This document shows positions 18,072 through 26,379 of a stretch of 64,000 nucleotides of DNA, in pieces. This stretch comes from Cognatundibacterium oligocarboniphilum. GTDB lineage: Bacteria > Pseudomonadota > Gammaproteobacteria > Burkholderiales > Burkholderiaceae_D. Numbering within the stretch: position 1 is the first letter of the stretch; each line of letters opens with the position of its first letter. The stretch spans positions 310,001 through 374,000 of the forward strand of contig NZ_JABXYJ010000002.1 of the NCBI RefSeq assembly GCF_013377855.1, given 5' to 3'. Position numbers and translations under genes: made by a program. The notes under the pieces were generated by a model, which did not search any database, had not been told where the DNA came from, and saw only the letters and a program-made list of their open reading frames with translations.

Positions 18072-18662
18072 TCAGAAGCTGTATTGCATGCCTATAGAAA
18101 CGTTATTCACAGCCTCTTTGTCACCATTGAATTTGATCTTGCGTGTTTCAAATTCACCGCGCAGAGCCAGTTCTTTGGTCAGCTGATAGGTCGCGCCCAG
18201 TCCGAATACAGGTTGAGTCGAAGTCGTGCTGCCATTGGATACCCCAACACCTGCCACGCTACCACTACCTTCTGCTTTGATGCTGGCAATTCCCAGTTTG
18301 GCAAATCCACTCAACTGCTGGGTGAATTCATGCTTATACAGACCGGCTAATTCAAAACCTTTTCCTTTTACTTGTGATGTTGCATTCACTCCACCTGCGC
18401 TGCTGTTGGCAGAAATCGTGCCCAGAGAAAAGTAACTGGCCTCAACTGCAAAATTCTTATCGATGTTATAGCCACCGAATACTTTGTAAGTATCTGAATT
18501 CGTGCTGCAGGAAACGACGTTTTTACAATCGTCATTCCATTGGCCTTTACCGACAGTTGCGCCCATATATACCTGAGGCACCTGCGCCACCTGAGCAAAT
18601 GCAGATCCGCTGACCATGACTACTGCCATCAGACCAGTCAGAATGATTTTATTTTTCAACAT
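18072..18662 (-). CDS. Outer-membrane beta-barrel protein (OmpA-like 8-strand type)
   Basis: A 196-residue protein preceded by AAGGAG at the right spacing. The signal peptide is MLKNKIILTGLMAVVMVSGSAFA (residues 1-23). The mature part has alternating hydrophobic strands (VYMGATVGKGQWND, TYKVFGGYNIDKNFAVEASYF, GFELAGLYKHEF, FAKLGIASIKAEG, PVFGLGATYQLTKELALRGEFE) and ends in a phenylalanine (VSIGMQYSF), the usual signal for barrel insertion. There is no peptidoglycan-binding domain. The exact role is unknown; such small barrels are structural or adhesive. Confidence 0.88.
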   Translation of the reverse strand: MLKNKIILTGLMAVVMVSGSAFAQVAQVPQVYMGATVGKGQWNDDCKNVVSCSTNSDTYKVFGGYNIDKNFAVEASYFSLGTISANSSAGGVNATSQVKGKGFELAGLYKHEFTQQLSGFAKLGIASIKAEGSGSVAGVGVSNGSTTSTQPVFGLGATYQLTKELALRGEFETRKIKFNGDKEAVNNVSIGMQYSF

Positions 18663-19232
18663 GATGTTCTCCTTGTTTCATGAAATACCCGGACAGCTCC
18701 ATCAGCTATTCAGGCAGAACCCGGAGTTGCTCGCATTCAGGAAGAATGCCGCTTAGGCCTCGGGTTTGAAGCAAGTCTGGCACTACGACTAATCATTGAA
18801 AAGAAAAAATCCCCAGGCATCCCTCAGTAAAACAGCAGGTACCGCAATACGCTACCTTTCAATCGGTTACAAATTTTACTGAACGAATACTGCATCAGAT
18901 CTGCAGATCACACTGCACCTCTTGATAACTAGCGGCACCAACACACTCTCGTTTGCGCAAAATATCTGGCGCATTTGATTGCGAATAGTTTTCTGCGCAC
19001 TGGCAGAAATCCATCCCCACATACCTATGACAAAAGTAAGTCGGGCAAGATACATGATTGGGCAAATAATTGCTCTTTCTGTGCTCTGCGACAAGCTCTG
19101 TGATGTCAGCGTACAATGTAATGATTCTAAAAAATAATTTGGTGTTTTTTCAGACGATCCCACATCCCGGGTAATCCTGAACGCAAGAAACATCACGGTG
19201 CGCTTACCTGCCGGCATCTGAACCTTCCGCCT
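18663..19232. other. Intergenic region, no gene seen
   Basis: About 570 bases between divergent genes. Minus-strand open frames in this stretch lack family features and start signals. I saw no RNA gene, no long palindrome and no clear mobile-element remnant. Confidence 0.4.
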
Positions 19233-20480
19233 ATGCAAAATCCAAAATTTAATCCCGTTTTTAACGCCTATCTGATTTATATCGGTGTCGCGATTGCGTC
19301 CGGCGGAGTCGCCCTTTATACCCCTTTGATCGTTTCTGAAACAGGCCAGCATTTTTCCGGATTCTGGGCTGCCTCGATTTTATTTGGCCTGAATCTGGGA
19401 CGCGTGATCGGCTCCTATCTGGGTGGTAAATATTCAACGCTGGCAAATTATCCCTGGTCAGTCTCTGGAAATATCCTGCTGGAAGGTGTTGCGCTGTACT
19501 GCATGGCTTTTCTCCCGCAGGCATGGATGCTGGCGCTGTTTGCATTACTGGCGGGACTGGGTAGTGGCCTGTCTTTTCCGGGACTGAAAAATTATCTGCT
19601 GAAACTGCGCGAACTGGATCAGTCTTCACTCTTCAGCCGCCTGGCATTTGCGATCCGTATCGGCCTGGTGGGTGGCTATCTGACGGCAAGCTGGGTACCG
19701 CATGACAGCCTGAATCTGGTTTTTCTGATTGTCCTCATTACATTCATTGCCTATGGCATTTTTATGCTGGTCGCCATGCGCTCCATTGCAGAGCATGAGC
19801 AACAATATCTGTCGCAACAAACGCTATCCGGACAGACCGGCACATCGACCTCTGCGATCTATGCAACAGACAGAGTGGCATCTCCGGCACAAGTCACAAA
19901 ATTACCGCTGCTGTTTTATCTGTCAAATGCCGTATTCTGGTGCTTTGCGGTACAACCAATGATCGGATTCAGCCTGCACATTCCGAAATTCACTCCCGAA
20001 ATTCCGGTATCGACACCATTCTGGTTAGGTGCACTGGTGATCATTTTTTTCCAGATCCCGGTCTCAAAGCGCGCAATCCGTACCCGGGATCATTTCCTGT
20101 TCCTGCAGATCGGCTATGCATGTCTGTTTGCCAGCTTTGCCCTGATGGTAGGACTGCCCCATTCTGCAGCCGCAGTGATTGCTTCTGCGGCATTACTTTC
20201 ATTTGGTCAGGTTTTTTACGGCCCTTCTCTCGATGTACTGACTGCACGCTTTGCCAATAAGGTTTCTGCCGACACAGGAAAACTGATGTCGCAACAAATG
20301 CTATATCAAAGCATGGGCAGTATGATTGGCAGCCTCACTGGTGGTGTTCTGTTCGACCTGGCGCAACGCTGGCACTGGCCCCGCCTGAACTGGCTGCTGC
20401 TGGCGATAGCCAGTCTGGTCATGGTCTTACTCAGTCACCGGAAAATACCGGATCTGTACAGGAATACAGGAAAGAATTAA
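19233..20480 (+). CDS. MFS transporter
   Basis: A 415-residue inner-membrane protein with about 12 predicted membrane segments in two sets of six, divided by a polar loop near residues 188-225. Features of the major facilitator superfamily include LFGLNLGRVIGSYLGGKYSTL after TM2 (family motif A position) and GLGSGLSFPGLKNYLLKL in the first half. The substrate cannot be told; the fold and the short termini suit a drug or metabolite exporter. No regulator is adjacent. A start codon without obvious ribosome site suggests modest expression. Confidence 0.83.
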   Translation: MQNPKFNPVFNAYLIYIGVAIASGGVALYTPLIVSETGQHFSGFWAASILFGLNLGRVIGSYLGGKYSTLANYPWSVSGNILLEGVALYCMAFLPQAWMLALFALLAGLGSGLSFPGLKNYLLKLRELDQSSLFSRLAFAIRIGLVGGYLTASWVPHDSLNLVFLIVLITFIAYGIFMLVAMRSIAEHEQQYLSQQTLSGQTGTSTSAIYATDRVASPAQVTKLPLLFYLSNAVFWCFAVQPMIGFSLHIPKFTPEIPVSTPFWLGALVIIFFQIPVSKRAIRTRDHFLFLQIGYACLFASFALMVGLPHSAAAVIASAALLSFGQVFYGPSLDVLTARFANKVSADTGKLMSQQMLYQSMGSMIGSLTGGVLFDLAQRWHWPRLNWLLLAIASLVMVLLSHRKIPDLYRNTGKN

Positions 20481-20610
20481 GTCATTACACCCGATATGGT
20501 CTGCCTCCACGAGCGCAATAAGGTAAGCAATTCACATTATTTTCCATGTTGACCAGTATCGCAAATTCACGCCAGCGCTTAGAATCTGAGCATATTCTGC
20601 AGGTGATCTG

Positions 20611-21081
20611 ATGAAAATACATGGTGAATGGGAAATCAGTTTAGTCCGTAACATTGTGATACGTACTTTTGCCGGTGCGTTTAATGAACAGGGATTCAAC
20701 GCTTTATTTGAAGAGCTCAAAGCCATCGCACCCAGAGGGCGGCCATGGGTAAGCATGGCGCAAGGTCAGTACTGGGAAATGGCGCCGGAAGCTGCCCTGA
20801 AATCCTACAGCTCCATGCTGCAATGGGTCTGGCAGCATGGTTGTGAGTATGTGGTTTTCGTCTGCCCCAGCAAATTCCATCTGGATATTATGAAACGTAA
20901 TGCCGGGGTCAATCCCGATGAGCATTTTCATGTCTGTGAAACCACCGAAGAGGCCTGCGCCTGGTTAAGCTCAAAAGGATTTCCACTCTCCATTCAGGAA
21001 TATCCGCACCACGCCTTCATCGAAAAAGCAAGGATAGAGTTAGAAAGCGATCCGCATAGCAGCTTCTTTAAAATAGCCTGA
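20611..21081 (+). CDS. Conserved hypothetical protein, paralogue of the product at 14737-15186
   Basis: A 156-residue soluble protein. It begins MKIHGEWEISLVRNIVIRT and shares with its paralogue the positions FNE.G, PW, WEM..EAAL, M..W, and the end EEACAWLSSKGFPL.I.EYPHHAF. Even the first 14 bases of the two genes are identical (ATGAAAATACATGG). A STAS/SpoIIAA-like fold is possible from length and the EEACAWL helix. Function unknown. It sits between an MFS transporter gene and the convergent MazG-like gene. Confidence 0.7.
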   Translation: MKIHGEWEISLVRNIVIRTFAGAFNEQGFNALFEELKAIAPRGRPWVSMAQGQYWEMAPEAALKSYSSMLQWVWQHGCEYVVFVCPSKFHLDIMKRNAGVNPDEHFHVCETTEEACAWLSSKGFPLSIQEYPHHAFIEKARIELESDPHSSFFKIA

Positions 21082-21119
21082 TCCGGACATCTCTGCACGC
21101 TCATCAACTGCGCCCTGCT

Positions 21120-21488
21120 TCAATACTGGTCATATTTGCGCGCATCCCCATGAACAATATGGCGGGGATATTTCAGCTCATTCAACGTGATTTTCTCATT
21201 CACGGCACTGATCAGATCAATCTCTAATTGATCTGCCAGCATCACCAGATAAGCCAGGACGTCTGCCATTTCATGCCGGACTGCCTGCCATTGCTGTTCC
21301 CCCAGTTCTTCCCTGCCTCCCCTTTGCAGCCATTGAAAAGGCTCCAGCAATTCAGCCGCTTCCACGATCAATGCACTTGCCAGGTTTTTGGGCGTGTGAA
21401 ACTGCGCCCAATTTCTCTGCGCAGAAAAGTCGCGCAGACGATCCCGGACATCTTGCAAATTTTTCATGGGCAATGATGAAGTTTCCAT
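21120..21488 (-). CDS. MazG-like nucleotide pyrophosphohydrolase
   Basis: A 122-residue all-alpha NTP pyrophosphatase of the MazG/dCTPase type. It probably cleans the pool of modified or surplus (d)NTPs by releasing pyrophosphate. The metal-binding motif is complete: EAAELLEPFQW (Exx E at about residues 43-47) and, some 25 residues later, EMADVLAYLVMLADQL (ExxD). KYPRHIVHGDARKYDQY is the usual C-terminus of the short single-domain form. The start could be the ATG at 21488 or the internal Met at 21467. Confidence 0.9.
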   Translation of the reverse strand: METSSLPMKNLQDVRDRLRDFSAQRNWAQFHTPKNLASALIVEAAELLEPFQWLQRGGREELGEQQWQAVRHEMADVLAYLVMLADQLEIDLISAVNEKITLNELKYPRHIVHGDARKYDQY

Positions 21489-21689
21489 AGTGATACGCGG
21501 GTCCTTTAAAATTTTTAAAAATCAAGATTCGGATGTTGTATCCCGATCTTTCGGAAAACAGGATTTGTTGCATTGCAAATATATTTTGCAGCAACACCAT
21601 GCCAGCGATTACAATCAACATTGCTGCATCGCGTCAATTTCTGATTTCCCATTGCCTGAAATATTCTGTCCCCCCTTTAGGAGAGATTC

Positions 21690-22511
21690 ATGCCTTTGAT
21701 ACAACAACAGATATCCACCGCTGCCCAAGAGCAGCTTGCGCAACAGATTAACGTACTCCAGGCGTTGTCATCCACTACGCTGACAGGTTTGGAAAAAATC
21801 CTCGCACTGAATTTATCCACTGTCAAAGAAGCCGTTTCTCAGGCAACAGCGCGCTCACTGCAGCTATGGTCAGTCAAAGCGCCACAAGACTGGCTGCATC
21901 TGTCACAGACACATAGTCAGCCTGAGATGGAACGTTTGCTGGCTTATGGACGACAGCTGGCGGCCATCTCTGAGGAAACCCGGGAAAACCTGTTGCAAAC
22001 GGTCAGAACTGCGCAAACCTCCGTCACATCGCATGCACATGCAACCCCAGTACACCGCACCGAAGCACCCGTCATCAAAGCTCCGTCTACGCCGGAAGCC
22101 GGTCACCCGCAGCAACTATTGCTTCCCGCCGTCAATACCGGTGCAAAAAAAGCCAGTACACCCGCCACCAAATCACCGGTAAAAGCGAACACAGCACAAA
22201 AAACATCCAAACCAGCAACGAAGGCAAAAGCAACGGTCGCTACTGCAAAAACAACCCAACCTGTCACCGCTGCCAAGGCCGGAAAACCTGTCATCCCCAC
22301 GCCAGCCATTGCAGCAGCGACAACACCGGCATCAACCCCGTCCATTCCTGCGACCAAAGCTGTGGCAGCAAAAGAACCGGTCGCCAAGTTTCCGTTTCCG
22401 GCACCGAAAAACCTGGCAAAGAGCACGTCTGCCAACGCTAATCCAAACAACAAACCAAAATCGAGCACATCTGGCGCCGTCAAAAAACGTGCGTCAACAC
22501 CTGATGCCTGA
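21690..22511 (+). CDS. Phasin-family protein with a long Ala/Lys/Pro-rich tail
   Basis: A 273-residue protein preceded by AGGAGA. Residues 1-110 match the phasin layout of betaproteobacteria (AQEQLAQQINVLQALSSTTLTGLEKILALN, then STVKEAVSQATARSLQLWSVKAPQDWL), which coats polyhydroxyalkanoate granules. From about residue 125 on, the sequence is a low-complexity Ala/Lys/Pro/Thr tail (ATKSPVKANTAQKTSKPATK and similar) like histone H1 or AlgP, which may bind nucleic acid. Its end is followed by a clear terminator. No PHA synthase gene is in the window. Phasin identity is fairly sure, tail function is inferred. Confidence 0.82.
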   Translation: MPLIQQQISTAAQEQLAQQINVLQALSSTTLTGLEKILALNLSTVKEAVSQATARSLQLWSVKAPQDWLHLSQTHSQPEMERLLAYGRQLAAISEETRENLLQTVRTAQTSVTSHAHATPVHRTEAPVIKAPSTPEAGHPQQLLLPAVNTGAKKASTPATKSPVKANTAQKTSKPATKAKATVATAKTTQPVTAAKAGKPVIPTPAIAAATTPASTPSIPATKAVAAKEPVAKFPFPAPKNLAKSTSANANPNNKPKSSTSGAVKKRASTPDA

Positions 22512-22524
22512 TTTATCCATTTTC

Positions 22525-22558
22525 CCGGTGCCAGCCGTCTGCCGGCACCGGATTTTTT
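22525..22558 (+). terminator. Rho-independent terminator after the phasin gene
   Basis: CCGGTGCC (22525-22532), an 11-base loop, GGCACCGG (22544-22551), then six T. It stands 14 bases after the phasin stop and is also placed to serve the convergent GNAT gene in part. Confidence 0.85.
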
Positions 22559-22578
22559 ATGCCACCAATGCAATGTGC

Positions 22579-23112
22579 TCAACCCCGCAGCGCTTCCCAC
22601 TCTGCCCTGAGCAATGAGTACATCGCAATATCCACATGCTTGCCGCGCGAGAACACAGCACCCCGCGCAATGCCATCTTTCGTGAAACCGCAATGAATGG
22701 CCACTTTTTCCGAAGCCAGATTATCAGTATTCATGTGTATTTCCAGACGATTTAACAAGGTCGTCTTAAACAGATAGTCGGTCAGCAATTGCACCGCTTC
22801 CGTCATCAACCCTTTGCCTCGTAAGTGTTTGGCAAATAATCCATATCCGATTTCGCGCGCATTAAAATAAGGTACGGTCTTGAAATGAAATACACGTCCA
22901 AGTATTTCATCATTCTGATCCACGATCAGGAATGTCTCACTGAACTCTTTGGACCGCGATTCTTCTTCATATTTTTTCTCTGCAACGCCTGGCAACATTA
23001 ATTCCAGCGACAGATAATCGCCCTTTGAGTCGGGATGATTTAACAGCTCAACCAATTGCGGCACATCATCTTTGCGGACATGACGAAGAGAAAAGCAACT
23101 GCCTTTGATCAT
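22579..23112 (-). CDS. GNAT-family N-acetyltransferase (RimJ/RimL-like)
   Basis: A 177-residue enzyme from the ATG at 23112 (MIKGSCFSLRHVRKDD), which has GGAG eight bases upstream. An in-frame ATG at 23145 lacks a site. The acetyl-CoA binding loop is IGYGLFAKHLRGKGLMTEAVQLL (about residues 97-119; Q/RxxGxG/A-like LRGKGL). NRLEIHMNTDNLASEKVAIHCGFTKDG is the C-terminal half typical of RimJ/RimL enzymes that acetylate protein N-termini or small molecules. The substrate is unknown. Confidence 0.87.
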   Translation of the reverse strand: MIKGSCFSLRHVRKDDVPQLVELLNHPDSKGDYLSLELMLPGVAEKKYEEESRSKEFSETFLIVDQNDEILGRVFHFKTVPYFNAREIGYGLFAKHLRGKGLMTEAVQLLTDYLFKTTLLNRLEIHMNTDNLASEKVAIHCGFTKDGIARGAVFSRGKHVDIAMYSLLRAEWEALRG

Positions 23113-23270
23113 AAACACGACTCCAGGAAAAATTATTGAAATCATATTTTAACAGTGTGCCTCCCTGAGGTTGCATGTCCTGGCTGACCAATACTGATAC
23201 GTCGGGTGCGGACAAAACCAGTTTGTCAGCTACAATGCGCGCTCTTGTATTTCCATCTGCACTCACTGCC

Positions 23271-24131
23271 ATGAATATCATCCTTCACGACGAACTGCGC
23301 GCTTATATTGATCCGCTGACAGAGCATGAATACGCCGCACTGGAGCGCAGTCTGCTGACCGAAGGCTGCCGGGATGCACTGATTCTGTGGGGAGATGTGC
23401 TGATCGATGGACATAATCGCTATGCCATCTGCCAAAAACATCAACTGCCGTTTAAAACGGTTCAGAACGGGCAATTTCAAAATATCGAGGATGTGCAGCT
23501 CTGGATGATAGAAAACCATCTGGCCCGACGCAGCGTCAGCGATTTTCAGCGTGGAATGCTGGCATTACGTAAAAAAGAAATTCTGATCTCGCGTCAGCAA
23601 TCCGTCAGCCAGACCGTCGTCACGACAAGCGCTCCGGAACCAGCGGAAGAAGTCGCTCCCGTTCTTAAAACGACACAGAGCCGCCAGGAAATCGCACGGC
23701 TTGCTGGCATCAGCAGTCATGCTGTCGTACAGATCGAAAAAATCCAGCGTGCTGCCGCGCCAGAGCTGGTGCAGGCAGTCCGCGCCGGAACCATCTCCAT
23801 CAGTGCCGCGGCAGCCATTGCCAGCCTTCCGGAACAGGAACAGGCCAGCGCCGTCGCCGGTGGACGTAAAGAGTTACAACAACTGGCGCGCCAGGCTCGG
23901 GAGAAGCAGCGCGAACAAAAATCACCCCGGAAAACACCGGTATCAGCCCCGGCTGGCCAAGATCGTGCAGAAATACCCCGTGAACAGATACCTGAAATTC
24001 CAGAACAGTCTGAAATCAACCACCTGCGTCAGAAAATTCAGGTACTTGAAGAGGAAAACACTGCATTACATGCACAAATCCAGCAATTGAATCTGAGACT
24101 TTCCGCAGCAGCGAGCTACGCGACAGGCTGA
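23271..24131 (+). CDS. ParB-like nuclease/partition-domain protein, orphan
   Basis: A 286-residue protein starting at 23271 (MNIILHDELRAYIDPLT). Residues about 10-90 look like a ParB N-terminal domain (YAALERSLLTEGCRDALILW, VLIDGHNRYAICQKHQLPF). A helix-turn-helix-like part follows (SRQEIARLAGISSHAVVQIEKIQ, about 138-160) and the C-terminus is a charged linker plus a coiled coil (EINHLRQKIQVLEEENTALHAQIQQL). ParB-family proteins bind DNA and CTP. No parA lies beside it, and the true chromosomal parB is normally near the origin genes, so this is probably a ParB-like regulator of plasmid or element origin. Function uncertain. Confidence 0.75.
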   Translation: MNIILHDELRAYIDPLTEHEYAALERSLLTEGCRDALILWGDVLIDGHNRYAICQKHQLPFKTVQNGQFQNIEDVQLWMIENHLARRSVSDFQRGMLALRKKEILISRQQSVSQTVVTTSAPEPAEEVAPVLKTTQSRQEIARLAGISSHAVVQIEKIQRAAAPELVQAVRAGTISISAAAAIASLPEQEQASAVAGGRKELQQLARQAREKQREQKSPRKTPVSAPAGQDRAEIPREQIPEIPEQSEINHLRQKIQVLEEENTALHAQIQQLNLRLSAAASYATG

Positions 24132-24228
24132 ACGTCAACGCATCAGATATCAGCGAAAAGTTCAACCTCCAAGTTCGTCATAGCGCATTTTGCTGCACCC
24201 AGCTTTTGTTCCCAATTTCAGGATATTT

Positions 24229-25191
24229 ATGCCGACACGCCGCCAGAGTCTATCCAACCTGTTCCTGAACAAACCTTCACCGCAGGAACAAATGCATCTG
24301 CAGGAGTTGGAAAAGCTATCGGTAGTTCATCAAGGTCGCCCGTTCCTGTTTGATGATGGTGATCTGCGTATGATGTACCTGACACCTCACTGCATGCAGA
24401 GTGCCATGTCACGCGCAGAACCCGAACGTTTGCTGTGTGCATATTCCAGAATGATGATGGGCTTTTTATTATTTCATCCGGCACCACGACATATTATTTT
24501 AATCGGCTTGGGCGGCGGATCATTACTCAAATATTGCTACCGCCATTTTCCTGCCTGTCGTATTACTGCGCTTGAAATCAGTGCCGACGTCATCGCCATG
24601 CGGGATCAGTTCAATCTGCCACCCGACAGTGAGCGGCTGACCGTTATTCACGCCGATGCAGCTGTATGGCTGCGCGATCACCAGGAAAATGCCGACGTCA
24701 TTTTTCTGGATGCTTACAGCGAACAGGGGCCGGTTCCGGCACTCAACAGTACAGAATTTTATGGGGATTGTCAGCGCTGCCTGTCTCCTGATGGTGTGCT
24801 GGTTGCCAATATCTGGGGCAAACCCAGTGCTGTCGCACCGATGCTGTATCGCCTGCACCGGCAATTTGAACAACCTGTGCGCTGGATACGCTCAGAAGAC
24901 AGTTATAACCTGCTGGTCTTTGTATCCCGCCACACGATATCGGATGACACACTGCTGCAGCATCTGGAGCTGTGTCAGGAGAAATTCTCCGAGCTGCCTT
25001 TACAGCAAATGCTGGCAACCTTCCACCGGATTCAGCATCACACTGATCCGAATGATCTGATGCCCATCATTATGCCTTTGCGATCGGTGCTGGTGCGTGA
25101 TGCGAAGGTGCCGCACACTTATACCGAATGGAAAGCCCGCATACAAGCCATGGAACAAGCCGCTGCTGCCGACAGAAATTTCCTGAAATGA
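24229..25191 (+). CDS. Spermidine synthase-like SAM-dependent enzyme
   Basis: A 320-residue soluble protein from the ATG at 24229 (MPTRRQSLSNLF) with AGGA upstream. Rossmann fold of the spermidine synthase/methyltransferase type: HIILIGLGGGSLLKYCYRHF (about residues 87-106), RITALEISADVIAMRDQF, then VIHADAAVWLRDH and DVIFLDAYSEQGPVP. The DAY/DxxS part resembles the aminopropyltransferase active site, but no adenosylmethionine decarboxylase gene is nearby. Many such proteins are not true polyamine enzymes. Confidence 0.8.
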   Translation: MPTRRQSLSNLFLNKPSPQEQMHLQELEKLSVVHQGRPFLFDDGDLRMMYLTPHCMQSAMSRAEPERLLCAYSRMMMGFLLFHPAPRHIILIGLGGGSLLKYCYRHFPACRITALEISADVIAMRDQFNLPPDSERLTVIHADAAVWLRDHQENADVIFLDAYSEQGPVPALNSTEFYGDCQRCLSPDGVLVANIWGKPSAVAPMLYRLHRQFEQPVRWIRSEDSYNLLVFVSRHTISDDTLLQHLELCQEKFSELPLQQMLATFHRIQHHTDPNDLMPIIMPLRSVLVRDAKVPHTYTEWKARIQAMEQAAAADRNFLK

Positions 25192-25325
25192 ATGCAAACA
25201 ACACTTTCTGAATTTATGGCAATTGTCATCGTTGCATGAATTGTCAGACCAACAGCTTTCTGGCAAGCTTAAGGTACAAAGTTGTTATAAAGCAGCAAAA
25301 ATAAAGAAGCGTAAGGAGAAGGGCT

Positions 25326-25697
25326 ATGTACGATGACAATGACTTTTTTGCAGTGGCGAAATTTCTGAAACTGGGAATTAAAATCACATTCAAAAATCCC
25401 ATGGGGCAGCAACCATTGTTTGAAACCACTTTCCCCACCCCAAAAGGCGGCATGATTTCGCTCAAAGAAGGCAATCTGTACGAGATAGAAAAAAAACTTC
25501 GCGCGCTGATCAACAGCGATGTTCCCGTCAAAACAAAGCTGACCCCCTTCGCTTATCTGGGCACCAATTTTCGCGGCCTGCTGTATTGCACCAAAGGATC
25601 GAATGAATATATTGTGCAGGAAACGCACGATCTTTTCGGTACAGAGTCAAAGCGGATCGTGCGTCAGGCAGATCATTTCAATCAACTGCTCAGCTAA
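25326..25697 (+). CDS. Hypothetical protein of unknown family
   Basis: A 123-residue soluble protein with a strong ribosome site (AAGGAG). It is rich in Lys, Phe and Leu. No signal peptide, membrane segment or motif that I recognise. FPTPKGGMISLKEGNLYEIEKKLRAL and PFAYLGTNFRGLLYCTKGSNEYIVQE suggest a mixed alpha/beta fold. It stands alone between the spermidine-synthase-like gene and the Lia-like operon. The good start signal and length support a real gene. Confidence 0.6.
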   Translation: MYDDNDFFAVAKFLKLGIKITFKNPMGQQPLFETTFPTPKGGMISLKEGNLYEIEKKLRALINSDVPVKTKLTPFAYLGTNFRGLLYCTKGSNEYIVQETHDLFGTESKRIVRQADHFNQLLS

Positions 25698-25873
25698 ACC
25701 TGCGGCAAATACGCAGATAGGCATCCTGTTGGGTACACTCTGCAGCAGATGACCTGACCGTAAGGGATTTCTGCTGACATTTGCTGATTTCATATCTCTT
25801 CAGCGCCACTTGTCTTACACACTGCCTCACGTTGCATTTCATCCGGAAATGCACCGTATCTTCATTTTTTCGT

Positions 25874-25904
25874 CATTCACCGACAGCATTACGCCATTCA
25901 CCGA
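25874..25904 (+). promoter_or_regulatory. Direct repeat CATTCACCGA x2, 21-bp period: candidate LytTR-regulator binding site
   Basis: CATTCACCGA occurs at 25874-25883 and again at 25895-25904, the same face of the helix, two turns apart. LytTR-domain regulators characteristically bind such pairs of 9-10 bp direct repeats separated by 10-13 bp. The site is about 90 bases before the operon that encodes a LytTR regulator. A 7-bp hairpin (GCATTTC...GAAATGC) lies about 20-40 bases further upstream. Confidence 0.55.
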
Positions 25905-25995
25905 ATTGATGGCGACAAAATACCATCTGTCGATTATCTTCACACCATCAGGAAAATGAATGCAGATCATTCATTTCAGAACAAAAGGAGTCACC

Positions 25996-26349
25996 ATGAG
26001 TCTCGACGAAGACAAAAGAAAATACAGAAATGGAAAAAATGTCAGTTTCGGTCTGGTACTGATCGTCATCGGGAGTTTATTTCTGATGGATAAGATGCAC
26101 TGGGTTGATGCGGTCGACTACTGGTATCTGTTCCCGGCACTGATTGCCTTGTCAGGCATCATCCTCATTTTCAGCAGCAGTCATCCCGACCTGATCGCGA
26201 AAGGTGTTTTTCGCATCATCTTTGCGTTCTGGCTGTATGCCTCGATTGAACATTTATGGGGATGGACTTTCCATTCCAGCTGGCCGGTGATCCTGATTGC
26301 CTGGGGCATACAAAGCATCATCGCCGGTATTCTTTCAAACCGTCAATAA
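25996..26349 (+). CDS. LiaI-like small membrane protein (DUF5668)
   Basis: A 117-residue membrane protein from the ATG at 25996 (MSLDEDKRKYRNG) with AAGGAG at the right distance. Four hydrophobic segments: VSFGLVLIVIGSLFLMDKM, WYLFPALIALSGIILIFSSS, GVFRIIFAFWLYASIEHLWG and SWPVILIAWGIQSIIAGIL. This is the DUF5668/LiaI-LiaF membrane module. It heads a four-gene operon with a LiaF-like protein and a LytS/LytTR two-component system. In Firmicutes LiaI is the stress-induced membrane anchor. The same function here is inferred. Confidence 0.82.
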   Translation: MSLDEDKRKYRNGKNVSFGLVLIVIGSLFLMDKMHWVDAVDYWYLFPALIALSGIILIFSSSHPDLIAKGVFRIIFAFWLYASIEHLWGWTFHSSWPVILIAWGIQSIIAGILSNRQ

Positions 26350-26379
26350 CGATTACGCTTTCAAACAGGAGCCAACATC

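Noticed and set aside
22103..22693. 196-codon minus-strand open frame, Gly/Ala/Val-rich
   Set aside because: It is the complement of the low-complexity phasin tail and crosses its terminator.
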